The translations under genes and the position numbers were made by a program. Below the pieces are notes generated by a model, which saw nothing but the letters and a program-made list of their open reading frames with translations, had not been told where the DNA came from and made no database searches. From assembly GCA_009103225.1 (NCBI GenBank), contig RHPI01003116.1, positions 1 to 64,000 of the forward strand: 64,000 bases of DNA, given 5' to 3'. Shown piece by piece: positions 52,586 to 63,530 of this stretch (position 1 is the stretch's first letter; every line of letters starts with the position of its first letter). Origin of the DNA: Chlorokybus atmophyticus. Lineage: Eukaryota; Streptophyta; Chlorokybophyceae; Chlorokybales; Chlorokybaceae.

Positions 52586-55500
52586 CTAGATGTCTTGTCG
52601 TGTGTCGGTGGGTGCCAACTCCTCATCATCTACCTTAGGGTCGGCCGCGATTGCTTCTTCTGATAAAGGATCGGTGGTGGTGATGGCGGGCTCGAGAGCG
52701 GGCATGTCCCCGTCTGCTGCTGCCTCAGCGGTCTGAGTCCTGCGTCCCGAGCGTAGCGTAGCGACAGTGAACATGGTGGCCACACCTGAAGGTGCAGCTG
52801 TAGGACCCAACTCATGTCGGGCGCCTGTGGCGTCGTTGGTGCTGAGGTGGGGGTTACGGCTGAGGCCATCCGCATCCTGGTTGGCAAGGCCTGCGCGGTG
52901 TTCCACCTCGAAGTCGTACTCCTGGAGCAGCAGCGCTTATCGTGCTAACTTTCCTGTCAAGTGCTGGTTGTTCATTAGCCACTTGAGGGGTTGATGGTCG
53001 GACCAGTTGGAACTGCCGTCCAAACAGGAAGGGTCGGAAGAAGGAGATGGCCCACACTGCGGCGAGACACTCCCCTTCGTAGCTGCTGTAGTTGGCCTCA
53101 GCACTGTTGTTGCTGCGGCTGGCGTACGACACTATGCGCTCCTTCTTGTTGTTGTCATGCTGTACGAGCACGGCCCCCATGCCGAGCTTGCTCCAGTCTG
53201 TGTGCAGGATGAACGACCTGGTGTAGTCAGGGCGTTGCAAAATGGGAGCTGTGGTGAGGCGGAGCTTCAGCTCCAAAAAGGCCTCATGTTGTGCCTCCTT
53301 CCACAAGAACTCGGTGTCCTTCTTCAGTAGTTCGTTGAGAGGCCTTGCGATCTTGGCAAAGTTTTTGACAAATTGGCGGTAATAGTTGGCAAGGCCGAGA
53401 AAGGCCCGCAGCCGCGTGAGGTCTGTGGGGGCAGGGATAGCCACCAGGGCCTCCACTTTGGCCTGCTGTACGTATACACCATGGGGCACAATCATGTGTC
53501 CTAGGTAAGGTACCTTGCGGGTGAAGAAGGTGCACTGGTCAGGGTGCACCGTCATCCCGACTTCCTTCAGCCTCTGTAGCACCTCTTCGATGTGCTGGAG
53601 ATGCTCCTCATTGCTGTGACTGAAGATGAGGATGTCGTTGATGTAGCAGCGCGCGAGGTCCAACCCCTTAAGGGTTTTGTCCATGACGCGCTGGAACTTG
53701 GCCGGAGCGTTCTTCAGTCCGAAGGGCATGACCTTCCACTGGTACAGCTGCCGGTTTCCCCAGAAGGAAGTCTTGTGCTTGTCCTCCTCCTTGATGGCGA
53801 TCTGGTTGTACCCTTGGCGCATATTCAGGATACTAAAGACCGTGCAGTCTCCTACATCGTCAAAGATGCCTTCCGCGGTAGGCATTTGATACCTGTCCTG
53901 CTTGGTCTTATTGTTGACGGGGCGATAGTCGCCACACATGCGCCGGTCTGTCCAGTTGCCTGCTGAATCTTTCTTCAAGGGCATGACGGTCGCCGCCGCA
54001 AAGTCCGATGTGGACTCCTCGATCAGGCCTGCATCTAGCAGCGCTTTGCACCTCTGTTCCACCAAGTCTTCTTCTAGCTTGGAGAGGCGGTACTGTCTTC
54101 TGAACACCGGTTCGGTGTCCACTAGTTCAATGTCCATCTGGTATGCTGAGCATATGCCCAGCTCCTTCACACTGAAGTTGAATTGGCTCCTCCACTTGTT
54201 GAGGAGAGCCTCGAGTTGCTCTCGAGTCTGGCCTGTGGCCAGCGGTCGAATGGCGTGGGACCACGAGGTAGCGTTGACGACCACTGGAATGTCTTCCACA
54301 GTGACTGCTGCCTGCTCCTCCATGTGGGCGGTCTCGAGGGCGGTGTGTGCTGCTTTGGTCTCTGAAAAGCGATCAATCCACCCCCCAGCCAGGTGTTCGA
54401 GCTCTTGGAAGGACACATGGCGGTCCTGGAGAGCAAAGCACATTTCCAAGTACCACACCATGCTGTTCTGATCCATGGCGCGCCCTAACAACTGACACTG
54501 TTGACTGGTTGTCAGCGTGGAGCCTGTGATGCTGCCTGGAAAGAATCCCATAGCACGCTCGCGCTCGCGGGCATTGGGTTCTTCCAGCTGTCCAGTGTTG
54601 GAGTCCAACACCATGCCGTCGCCTCCATTGCGGAACGCGTAGGAGCCTGGATAGGATACAAGCGTGGGTAGTGCGCGGCGCGGCTGACCAGGCTGGTTGC
54701 ACTGGTAGAAGTGGTGGCGGTCACGGCGTGTGACCGGTTGCGCTGTGCGTCCAGGGTCCAGGATGTCATCGTCGACGAGATTTCGTGGCCGATTGCTGTA
54801 TAGGTATTCTGCCAGAAACAGGTCCTCCACAATGGCCAGGTTGGTCCACTTGGCGCGGACGCGGTGTGCGCGAGATCCATGACGCGCGGCGTTGATTTTG
54901 AGAGGATGCCCCAGCAAGGAGCATACTTGTCGATAGGCCTTGGCGACGTGATGCCGCTTGTCATCCTCGGAGTGCACATTCTCGATGATGTACCCCAAGG
55001 GCCTAGCGATCTGACTGGTCTGTAGGAGTTTGATGACTCTCATTAGCTCCCAGAACAGCTGTGAGCGAGGATCAGAGAGCCCTTGGCCTCTGCCTGCCCT
55101 GGAGTGCCCTTGACACTCCCATCCTGCTATCAGCAGGTCAATGTTGCCGACTGCCTGCAGGTGATCCTTGGTAATCCAGCGGATGTCCTGCGGTAGAGCC
55201 TTCTGGCTCCCTTGCAGTGCCGACAGTGGTAGCTGCTGCGGGTAGCGCTGGTGCAGCTGTCGTAAATGATGGCTCAGAGCCTCCTGTGCATGAGGGTCAG
55301 GGTCACAGTAGAGGTACTTGGTGACTGTTGTTCCTGTGTTGAGGACAGCCGCAAGCCCACTGCCTATGCCTCCGAACAGCTCCAGCACGGTGATGCCTTG
55401 TTGTCGGCGGAACATGTGGAACTCCACAACTCCCGTAGCTATGTGGTACTGCTCCTGCACTGTAGCCTGGTCTTTGTAGACAGGGAAGTGTGCAGTGAGC

Positions 55501-57734
55501 TGAGGCCTGGTCAGCAGCATGTGTGCTGCTACTTGTGCGCTCCAGCGACGCTCGGATGGCTCCTGAAAGGCCACTTCTTTGGTGACAGTCTCCTGAGACT
55601 CATCGTACGGTGTAAGAGAGTCCTCTTTAGCGTTTAGGCTCGGGCTCGAGCTCGTTGCAGTTGTCCTCGGCTGCGTTCGGGCACGAAGCACACATGAGCT
55701 TTTTGTAAGACTGTAGGTGGCTGCTGCAGCCGATCTTCGTTGCGAGCGGTCCTTGGCCACCAGTTCGAGAGGTAGGAATCCCTGCTCCTCTCCATCGTCC
55801 TCATCCCAATGCGGTCGAAACCATGCCTGCTCAGTCCAGCAGTCCATCCCCATGCCGACAGGGAAGTTGCAGTCCTGTCCCAGCAGTAGGTCAAAGGACT
55901 CGGCATCGGTGACGACACACCGTTGTACAATCTCGGTGCTGTGGGAAGGGTTTAGTCCTGTGAGGCGAATGCTCACAGCCTGCTTGGTAAGGCCAAGCAC
56001 CTTGTCGCGGTTGCCGGTTGCGGTGTCTAGCTGGTAGGGACAGGGAAGCAGCTCAGCGCTGGTGATGCCGAGATCTCGTGCGAGATAGCGCCCAATGATG
56101 ACAGGCTGTGCACCAGTGTCCAGCATCACGCGTTTGGGTGCCCGCCCATTGATGGTCACGTGCTTGCCTTGGTTGGCGATCATGGCTGCATTGGCGTTGA
56201 TGCGCAGCCTCTTGCAGCGACGGAACCTCTTGCGTGGAGAGACTGTTGCTTTACTCTCATCTGCGGGGCCTGACCGTAGGGCAGCCAGGGCTCCTCTGCC
56301 TGATGGATCTTGTGGGCCTTCTTGTTCTCGGCTTTGTCCAAACCGTCCTTGTCGCGGTTGCTGGTACACGCGTGGTGGCCTAGGCACTGGAGGTGCTGCT
56401 GCAACCTGTCCAAGTGGAGGTGCAGGAGGGTTGACCCTCTGTGCAGCTGTTGTCATGCCAAGAGGAGTGGCCAGTGGCTGTGGCGGGAACCCTGGAGGAC
56501 CTGGTGTTTGCGGGACTGCCTCTCGTGCAGCCTGCTCCTCTGCATAGGTCCATCGCACAGTATGGGCTGCCTCTCTGACTAGTGTACCTTCCCATGTAGC
56601 CGCCGCATTGTTGTCCACATCTATATAGCGATGGTTCTGAGGCATGGGCTGCAGGTACACTGCGCGTAGGAGCCGAGCTGTCATGTCGTGGGTGATGGTG
56701 GGCACCCTGAGGATCCCTGCCATGCAAGCGTCCCATCTGCCGTTGACCACTCCCACTTCCAGCACTGTTATTGCTCGTGTGCGTACAGTGAGGCGGGTCT
56801 CTGGCTGCTGGACATGCTGCTCGTAAGCAGCGATGCGCCTGCGCTGACGTCCTGCCTCCACTCCTGGCAAACTCAGTATAGCCTCCAGAGCTCCCTCCAG
56901 AGTGTCAGTGGCGGCGGAAGCCACTTCATCATAGGCTTGTCGTATGGAGCGAAAGAACGCGTCCACCCACGCTATTCTGGTGCCGAATGCGAACAACGGG
57001 ACTGCGGGATGGTTGGTGACCAGCCACGTCACTAACCGTGCGCGTGCCGCGTTGCCATTGTCTCGCATCCCAAGCATCTGCCGAAGTCCGATGCCTTCTT
57101 GCCGATGCAGCATGGTTGCTTGTCGCAACAGAGCAGTGCGTAGTTGTTGCTCTCCAACCAGTCCTGCTCCATCTCTTTGTGTACACCCTTGTGGTGTAAG
57201 GTAGCCCCTCCCTGGCTCCCTTTCGTCCTCAGGTAGATCCTCCACCAGCGCAGGCAGCAACGGGGCGATCACCCCCCTGGTTTGTTGAGCCAACGCCCTC
57301 GCTTGGTCAGAGTTGGTCTCGACGAAGAGCGGAGTGGTGCTGGAGGATGGACCAGCAGTTGGTGACTGAGGTATTGGTGCACGTGTAGCTTCAAGAGCTT
57401 GTTCACGTGCAGCAATGGCGGCAGCTTGATCCTGTCGCCAATGATATGCTTGTTCCAGTGCGTGGTAGCGCTGATGAAGACGAGCGGTTGTAGGAGGTCC
57501 GAGTGCTTCATCAGTGCCCAAAGGCAGGTCGGCTGCGTCGGCGATGCGCTGCTGGACGGCGTCTCGGCGGTCCCGATACGTGTCCAACGGGCTGGGTTCA
57601 AAGGTGGTGGTTGGCATGCGTGCAGGCTGGCGCGGGGCGATCTGCATGTTGTTGTGCAACGCCCAAAAAAGCTGCAGAGCCAACTCCAACACTACAGGTG
57701 GGCTGTAGCTGATCAAAAACACCCTGTCACGCAT
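52586..57734 (-). pseudogene. Gypsy Pol: protease - C5 DNA methyltransferase - RT - RNase H
   Basis: One frame is open from 57734 to 52854 (1626 codons). Residues ~1-500 are unassigned, helix-rich and Pro-rich. VMLDTGAQPVIIG near 540 is the protease. From ~775 the C5 methyltransferase shows motif I (VLELFGGIGSGLAA), motif II-like YCDPDPHAQEAL, motif IV AGWECQGHSRAG with the catalytic Cys near 873, motif VI IIENVHSED near 919, motif VIII-like RAHRVRAKW near 966, and motif X QQCQLLGRAMDQN near 1081. RT follows (DYRPVNNKTKQDRY...). Motif A reads FSILNMRQGY and motif C CYINDILIF, so the expected Asp at 1304 and 1366 are Asn. RNase H (HTDWSKLGMGAVLVQ, ~1515) is broken by a frameshift near 53000; its end is in another frame (EHRAGLANQDADGLSRN, from 52906). 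Methylation activity is plausible, reverse transcription is not. Confidence 0.88.
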
Positions 57735-57825
57735 CGGAGGTGCAGTGCCAGCAATGATCTCATCTTCTAATTGGTGTTAAGTGAGTGCTGGAAGGGTGTA
57801 AACCTCTGGTAGCGGGAAGACGCGA

Positions 57826-59753
57826 TCATCGCGGGCGACACGCGTGGTGCGCTCCCCCCCCCCGACTGAAGGCGATGGTAGTGGGGTCTGCTCCGCGCAG
57901 GATGGTTTCCCATGCTCGCTCAGCTTGCTGACCAGTTGGGACAGCCTGAGTGACGTCGAGAGCGGGCAGAGTGGCTACGCGCGTCGCTGCAGAGACAGCG
58001 GGCTCGACGATGGCCATTGTGGCAGTTGCGACGGTATCGGTCGGTGGTGCGAGAGTTGTCTCAACGTTTATGGACAGAGGCACTGCTGCAGTGGGAAGTG
58101 CACCGCCCACTGGTGCAGATTCGGTAGAGATGGCGGCTGCCGCTAGTGTGCTCACCAGCGTCGGCGTCACGGTGCCCACCGGTGTACCAGGTTGTGGTGC
58201 AACTGGAGTGGGTACTGCTGACGTTGGTGGAGTCGACGTTGTAGCCGGTGTGGCTGTTGCTGCGGAGGCAGCACCACTGGTGGCTTCGGAGGAGGTGCCT
58301 GCTGATGTTGTTGCAGCTTCCCCTCGTGCTCGTCGTGATGGTTGCACGCGGGACGGAGTGTTCCCGTCTCTTTCGCGTTTTGCAGCCATCAGCGCCCATC
58401 GGGCAGTGTAGCAGGCGCGGTAGTCCTGCTCCTTGTCTTCCTCCAAGCGTGCCATACGCGCCATGAGGGCTGCCATATGGTCATCAGCTGGTGCGTTGGC
58501 TGAAGCCTTGGCGGCAACAGCAGCAGCGCGCGGACGTGTCTCTGGTCCCTTCGCTGAGGAGGTCTGTTCTTCCCCATGTAGCCTTGCTCTTCCTTGCGAA
58601 CACTGGCATTGTTGTTGTTGTTACTGCCACCAGCGTTGTTGCTGTTGTGGGCTCCAGTGTTGTTGCTATTGTAGCCACTGAAGTGGTTGCCAGTGTGGCC
58701 CCCAGTGTTGTTGCTGTTGTAGCCACTGAAGTTGTTGCCAGTGTGGGCTCCAGTGTTGTTGCTGTTGTAGCCACCGAGGTAGTTGTGGTTGTAGGTGTTG
58801 GCGGGCCTCAACTCTGAGAACTTGAGCCAGCAGACTGACTCCAAATGACCAATCTTGTGACATTGGTCGCAAACCAAAGTTGAGTGTTCTTCGGTGCACT
58901 CCTTTTGGTAGTGCCCATGCCGTCCACAGCGATGACACAGCACAGGGGCAGCAAGTGCAGCATGAGCTGACCGTTTCCCTTTGTCGCGTGCTGGTGGAGC
59001 GTCCCGGCCACGGTCGCGGCCAGGAGGCTCAGTTGTCGTGCTGACTACAGGCCGTACGGCGCTGCGGTTGGTGTCTAGCACTGCCTTCTCAAACACCAAG
59101 CGCTTGTGGATGGCTTGTGCAGTCTCGAAGGCTTCTTTGAGGGTGTAGCCAAGGGGCCTGCTGTAGTTCAGAGTCAGGCGTGTCGACTCGCTCAGAGCAG
59201 CATCCAACTCATCGACGTATATCACTGCAGCAGCCTCCTCACTGACAATCTTGTAGTCAGTGTCCTTCAGCAGACCTTCCAGTCTGGAGTACAAGCGGAG
59301 GGGATCCTCATTGGGCTTGCGTCGGAAGCGTCTCAGCTCCTCAACCTTGCTGGTGGTCTGAGGAGGGAAGGTACGGCGCAGGGCAGCGTACAGGTCCTTG
59401 AGTGGAGAATTAAAGATGGCAGCACCTACGGTGATGGCTGGTGCGCGCAGTGCTACTGACCCGAGGGTGAAAGCGCTGCCTCCTGCACGAGAGCCATGTG
59501 TTGCTGGAGGTAGAGGAGTACCCCACTCTGCGGCTGCCGCTTGCTGTACAGCTCTTTGTTCCTCAATAATGATGGCAGAACGGTCAAGGATGCGGACTCG
59601 ACGTGTGGCCTCCTTGGACTCAACTTCTGCAGGGGTCAAGTTGACAAGTACCAACTCTGGTTCCTCCTCCTCTGCCTGCTTGAGAGCTGCAGCTATGGTC
59701 AAGCCTGTTACTGCAACTGAAGTGGCAGGTGGAACGACACCTGCTGGACGGTG
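57826..59753 (-). pseudogene. Gypsy Gag, capsid C-terminal part and two zinc knuckles
   Basis: Continues Gag after the solo LTR. The capsid-like segment LKDLYAALRRTFPPQTTSKVEELRRF...DPLRLYSRLEGLL is followed by two knuckles, CHRCGRHGHYQKEC and CDQCHKIGHLESVC, near 58870-58950. Then comes a run of repeats of the pattern GYNSNNTGAHTGNN. A one-base frameshift near 58550 moves the reading into a frame with LEEDKEQDY and a long Ala/Thr/Pro-rich linker. That frame ends near a run of ten or eleven G on this strand (57857-57866), which shifts it against the Pol frame; a TAA at 57777-57779 also intervenes. The G run could be real slippage, a sequencing error or decay. Confidence 0.75.
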
Positions 59754-60210
59754 TGTTGAAGGTATTACATGGGTGATGCTTGTATCCGGTCAGCTTGCCC
59801 TTCATACAGGAGTCGAGGGTCGAAGGTACCAGGAAGAAGCGCATGGGCTCCAGACTTAGCAAGACGGTCGAGTCATGACGGACTCAGGACCAGGCTGCTT
59901 GGTAGAGCCTTGGGAGAAATCGCGTAGCTTTGTAAATACGTAAGCTTAGCAGGCGTGGCTTAGCTTGTTGGAAAGCTCTGGTTGTGAGCTAGACAGCGTA
60001 GCTTACAGAACAGCAATCGGCTGAGTATAGCGCACGCGGTGCTTGCCAATGTAGACGTGTGTAGAGACTGGCGGGGTATAAAGCCCTGACTTGTTGCAAT
60101 GAAGAAAAGAGGTCACGATGTAGCATGTGTGCGGATGCTATGGCGGCAGTAGCAGTCATGCTCTTGTGTTGATGTTGTTGGCGTGTCACTTGCACGTGTG
60201 TATGTCAACA
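59754..60210 (+). mobile_element. Solo LTR inserted in the Gypsy gag
   Basis: 457 bp, beginning TGTTGAAGG and ending ATGTCAACA, flanked by the perfect 5-bp duplication CGGTG (59749-59753 and 60211-60215). It resembles the copia-type LTRs at 34865 and 37156 in its start, the string cggtcagcttgccc, the phrase ttgttggaaagctct, and TATAAAG (60077-60083) at the same place, but is clearly diverged. No internal region, so it is the product of LTR-LTR recombination. It lies opposite to the Gypsy reading direction. Confidence 0.92.
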
Positions 60211-60683
60211 CGGTGCAGGGATGCAGATGCTATGGTGCTGGCAAGCTCGCCATAGCCGTCTACTCGATGCAGTTCAGCAACGGACTTCCAGACATCGTGT
60301 GCTTCATGATCAAGATACTGAGCAGCAATGTGGAAAGAGATCTCATCTGACCAGTCTTTGTTCTTCAGTGCTTGCTGCCGCATCTTGGAGTGGAACTTGA
60401 TGATGAACTCATCCAGCGAGGTGGTGCCGGTACGTCCGGAGAAGCGCAGGGATGTGGTTGAACTGGAAGATTCCATCTCGTTGTCGTCGCTGTCCGATGA
60501 TAGTGGAGAAGCTAGATGACGAGGAGTAGAGTGGAGCGGGGTGAAGCTGGAGATGGAGCGCGAGCCTCTGCTGCTGCGGTCGATGCTTCCGTCACTGGTC
60601 CGCTCGTAGGTGAGGTTGGTGGTTGGGCTCCAACTGCTGAGGTCACCCTCGTCTATTGGGGAGAACGGGGTGGGCCTGCTCAT
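60211..60683 (-). pseudogene. Gypsy Gag, N-terminal part
   Basis: Starts MSRPTPFSPIDEGDLSSW and has a Ser-rich stretch, then SLDEFIIKFHSKMRQQALKN, WSDEISFHIAAQYLDHEAHDVWKS, a capsid-type N-terminal pattern. It reads into the solo LTR and stops there. Taking away the LTR and one CGGTG copy joins it in frame, with no stop, to the Gag text at 59748, so this ORF was open when the LTR landed. Confidence 0.8.
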
Positions 60684-60917
60684 ACAGCTGGTCCAGAGGT
60701 GAAAGGGTAGAGTGCTTGTGCTCTACCGTCTATCCTGATGCTGTTACCACCCAACACACTAGTGCTTGTGCGCACTATGTGATGACATTGATAATGAATG
60801 CCCAGCGATGTATCCCTGGGTGCAGACTGCACTATCTGATGCAGATTGCAACACACTCACTTGTGCAAAGAGGGTGACACTGTAAGTCAACAAGCCACTA
60901 CGATAGGTAGTGCTGTG
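60684..60917 (-). promoter_or_regulatory. 5' leader of the methyltransferase Gypsy, up to the gap
   Basis: Untranslated DNA before Gag. On the minus strand the string TGGCTTGTTGACTTACAG (around 60881-60898) begins with TGG, as a primer-binding site should. It directly follows the 18-bp string shared with 50325, which may be the last bases of the 5' LTR. The tRNA it would match is not identified, and its first 13 bases equal the start of the 3' LTR candidate, so this reading is tentative. Confidence 0.35.
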
Positions 60918-61420
60918 NNNNNNNNNNNNNNNNNNNNNNNNNNNNNNNNNNNNNNNNNNNNNNNNNNNNNNNNNNNNNNNNNNNNNNNNNNNNNNNNNNN
61001 NNNNNNNNNNNNNNNNNNNNNNNNNNNNNNNNNNNNNNNNNNNNNNNNNNNNNNNNNNNNNNNNNNNNNNNNNNNNNNNNNNNNNNNNNNNNNNNNNNNN
61101 NNNNNNNNNNNNNNNNNNNNNNNNNNNNNNNNNNNNNNNNNNNNNNNNNNNNNNNNNNNNNNNNNNNNNNNNNNNNNNNNNNNNNNNNNNNNNNNNNNNN
61201 NNNNNNNNNNNNNNNNNNNNNNNNNNNNNNNNNNNNNNNNNNNNNNNNNNNNNNNNNNNNNNNNNNNNNNNNNNNNNNNNNNNNNNNNNNNNNNNNNNNN
61301 NNNNNNNNNNNNNNNNNNNNNNNNNNNNNNNNNNNNNNNNNNNNNNNNNNNNNNNNNNNNNNNNNNNNNNNNNNNNNNNNNNNNNNNNNNNNNNNNNNNN
61401 NNNNNNNNNNNNNNNNNNNN
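60918..61420. other. Assembly gap (N run)
   Basis: 503 undetermined bases followed by a G run. The 5' LTR of the minus-strand Gypsy would be expected here. Confidence 0.99.
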
Positions 61421-63522
61421 GGGGGCTTTGTTTGGCACCCACCGTTACCGGGCAAATTGGTCCCCTAACACAACACCCCCCATTGATTTTGGGGGGTGGG
61501 GTGGGGGGGTCTTAATAAAGGGGGGTTGTATTCGACAAAATACAGTAAGTTCAAGCTAGCTTGTGTGTTGGTTGATTGAATGCAAATTGGCTCATGGAAA
61601 GCAAGCCGCTTGAAGCCAACTTTAGCACCATGTAAGAAAGGTTGGCCAAAGGCCTATCCGACAGTTAGTCATTAAGTGGAGGTCAATTTTACAGGTTGTG
61701 TGTATGTGTGGGCACATGCACGCGTGTGTGTGCGCGTGTGCGTAACAGATGGTTGTACAACGATTTGTATGGCAATGTTGCACCTCTGTTATACCGTACG
61801 AGCTGCCTTACGATGTACTTTGAGTGAGGATGAAAGCTAACAAGTAAATCAATTACCTGCAAGTGTAGTCATGGTCATTTTTATGTGCTACACGCGTCAT
61901 ATTGCAAATGTTTTGCAACGCGACGCTTTGTTCGTAAAAATGAAGTTCATATGCGTGAGTCTATCGTATTTACCATAATATAGCCCCATTTAAATCACAG
62001 CACCCCAACCTTTTTTGCCAAGGGCTGTGTGTGAGGGAGGGCTATTCGCTGGACCATGTAACTCACACAAGTTTGGCGGTATTTCGCGATGCAAATTTGC
62101 CGCACGCGCAATCTTACGGCATGCACTGCCTCTGCCATGGCTATGCAGGCGAGTGTTGATGGCAATATCTTCTTATAAGTCATGAAAAGGCCTAGAGTTG
62201 GCTCGTGTAAGCAGCATAACGCACAAAGCTGACCAAAGACATTTGATGAAAGGGAGGGGGGGGGAGGGGGTATACTTTGCATTAAAGGCGAGTAGAGCCC
62301 CTCACCCTTTCCTTGAGGGGCCATGTAATACGAATGTAGCTTTATCACTGAATATACGACACGATATGAGACAAGGGGTGCTGCAAGCAATAATGCCACT
62401 GTCTTGGTTGGCACGTGCAGATTAGCACACTTATGTACATCAAGAAGACTCTACGGCGAGTTCAAGCCACAAGGAGGGAACGTGGCTGCAATTTGCGTTC
62501 TTTATGCATATGCAACGTGTATAGCAGCATGCCATGCAAGGCCATGAACAACTTATATTTGGCAACTTTGCCTACCCTCAACATACCCTGAATGTTATGT
62601 TCAATTAAGCACTCGCAAGCAATGGGGCAAAGCATGTAAGCATGAATACCGTTAGATGCAGTGTTAATGACGCTGTTGTGTCACCCCATCACCAACGCTG
62701 CACATCACGCGTCACGCGATCATCACGACGCCACCACTGCGTTGACAACTCACATCAGCCTAACATGCGGTACATCAGGCTGATGTAAGGTACGTGCCGG
62801 ACGACGCTGAGCCTCACGGGGTTGGGAAACGGTCACCGCTGGCTCACCATTTCATGCATTGACAGTGACAGTTTGTCACTGTCAATGCATGAAATGCGGG
62901 ACATGTACTGATACCATCTAAAACGGGCAGTTCAAAATCTGCGCGCCGAGCAAAATCGATTGCGGCGTGAGTCAGCGTGAGTCTAGCTCAGCGCGCATGC
63001 CGACAAGGCACTGCCCGTTGTTCACACAACCTCTTGCTAGGAAAGTAGTAACTTCGATCGGGCACATCATGAATATCTAACTACTAGCTTGGCATTATGC
63101 ATTTTAACGATGGAGCACCTGAACGTATATTGCGCGGGGGTTTGACGAATTTGAAAGCATACCTTTGGGACGGCGCAAGGTCCGCCGCGCAGCATACGAA
63201 GAATTCACGGCACTACGCGACATGCACGCAAACAAAGGTGTACTGTGCGAAAGTATTGTGTAACAGAAGTTGAACTTTTGTTACAAAACAATTCACTTGG
63301 GTGAATTACCGTCCGTCGCATTTATGCATTGAGCGACGCGCCTTCAGGCGGTAATACATTATTACTAATACTTGACGGCGGTAATACCGGACCCTACAAG
63401 AGTGGATTGAAGATAGAGTATGATTACGACGCAATGTTTTCTCACCGAGGGCCTTAACAAGGTAGCTGTTAGGCCTATGGTCCTTTCTTGGGCGTGGGCC
63501 GGTCGCAGGCAGGCTGCGGGGC
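61421..63522. other. Non-coding DNA with repeat ends and hairpins
   Basis: From 61421 to 61550 the sequence is rich in ccccc/ggggg and ends ggttgtattcgacaaaatacag, resembling the subterminal DNA of the pogo-like element at 20.1/28.1 kb. Another end-like string (cgtatttaccataatatagcccc) starts near 61972. A minus-strand open frame of 139 codons at 61995-62414 is unassigned. Arms acatcagcct/aggctgatgt occur near 62753-62788. No gene recognised. Confidence 0.35.
62849..62895. repeat. Perfect 22-bp inverted repeat with 3-base loop
   Basis: Arms 62849-62870 (atttcatgcattgacagtga-) and 62874-62895 are exact reverse complements around gtt. It lies in non-coding DNA. Confidence 0.93.
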
Positions 63523-63530
63523 TATATAAT
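63523..63530 (+). promoter_or_regulatory. TATA box of the gene entering at the right edge
   Basis: TATATAAT in a GC-rich setting, about 420 bases before the ATG at 63944. A 5' UTR with one intron (donor AAG|GTGCGC at 63685/63686, acceptor GTGTGCAG ending at 63937) would bridge the distance. Confidence 0.5.

Larger units (their letters stand above)
50325..60917 (-). mobile_element. Gypsy retrotransposon encoding a DNA cytosine methyltransferase and a PHD finger
   Basis: A minus-strand Gag-Pol of about 9 kb of coding DNA. Gag is 60683 to ~57800, interrupted by a solo LTR. An unknown ~450-residue region follows, then aspartic protease, C5 methyltransferase, RT, RNase H, zinc-finger integrase with D,D-E, and a terminal PHD finger stopping at 51262. 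Integrase after RNase H makes it Ty3/Gypsy. Retrotransposons with built-in C5 methyltransferases are known from charophyte algae and, independently, dinoflagellates (de Mendoza and co-workers, 2018). Decay is light: a few frameshifts, a few CAA/CAG-type stops, two Asp-to-Asn changes in RT. The 5' LTR is lost in the N gap, so age from LTR divergence cannot be judged. Confidence 0.85.

Noticed and set aside
60846-61559. Frames spanning N runs (also 28067-28379, 40815-41816)
   Set aside because: They are open only because N codons are not stops; there is no sequence behind them.
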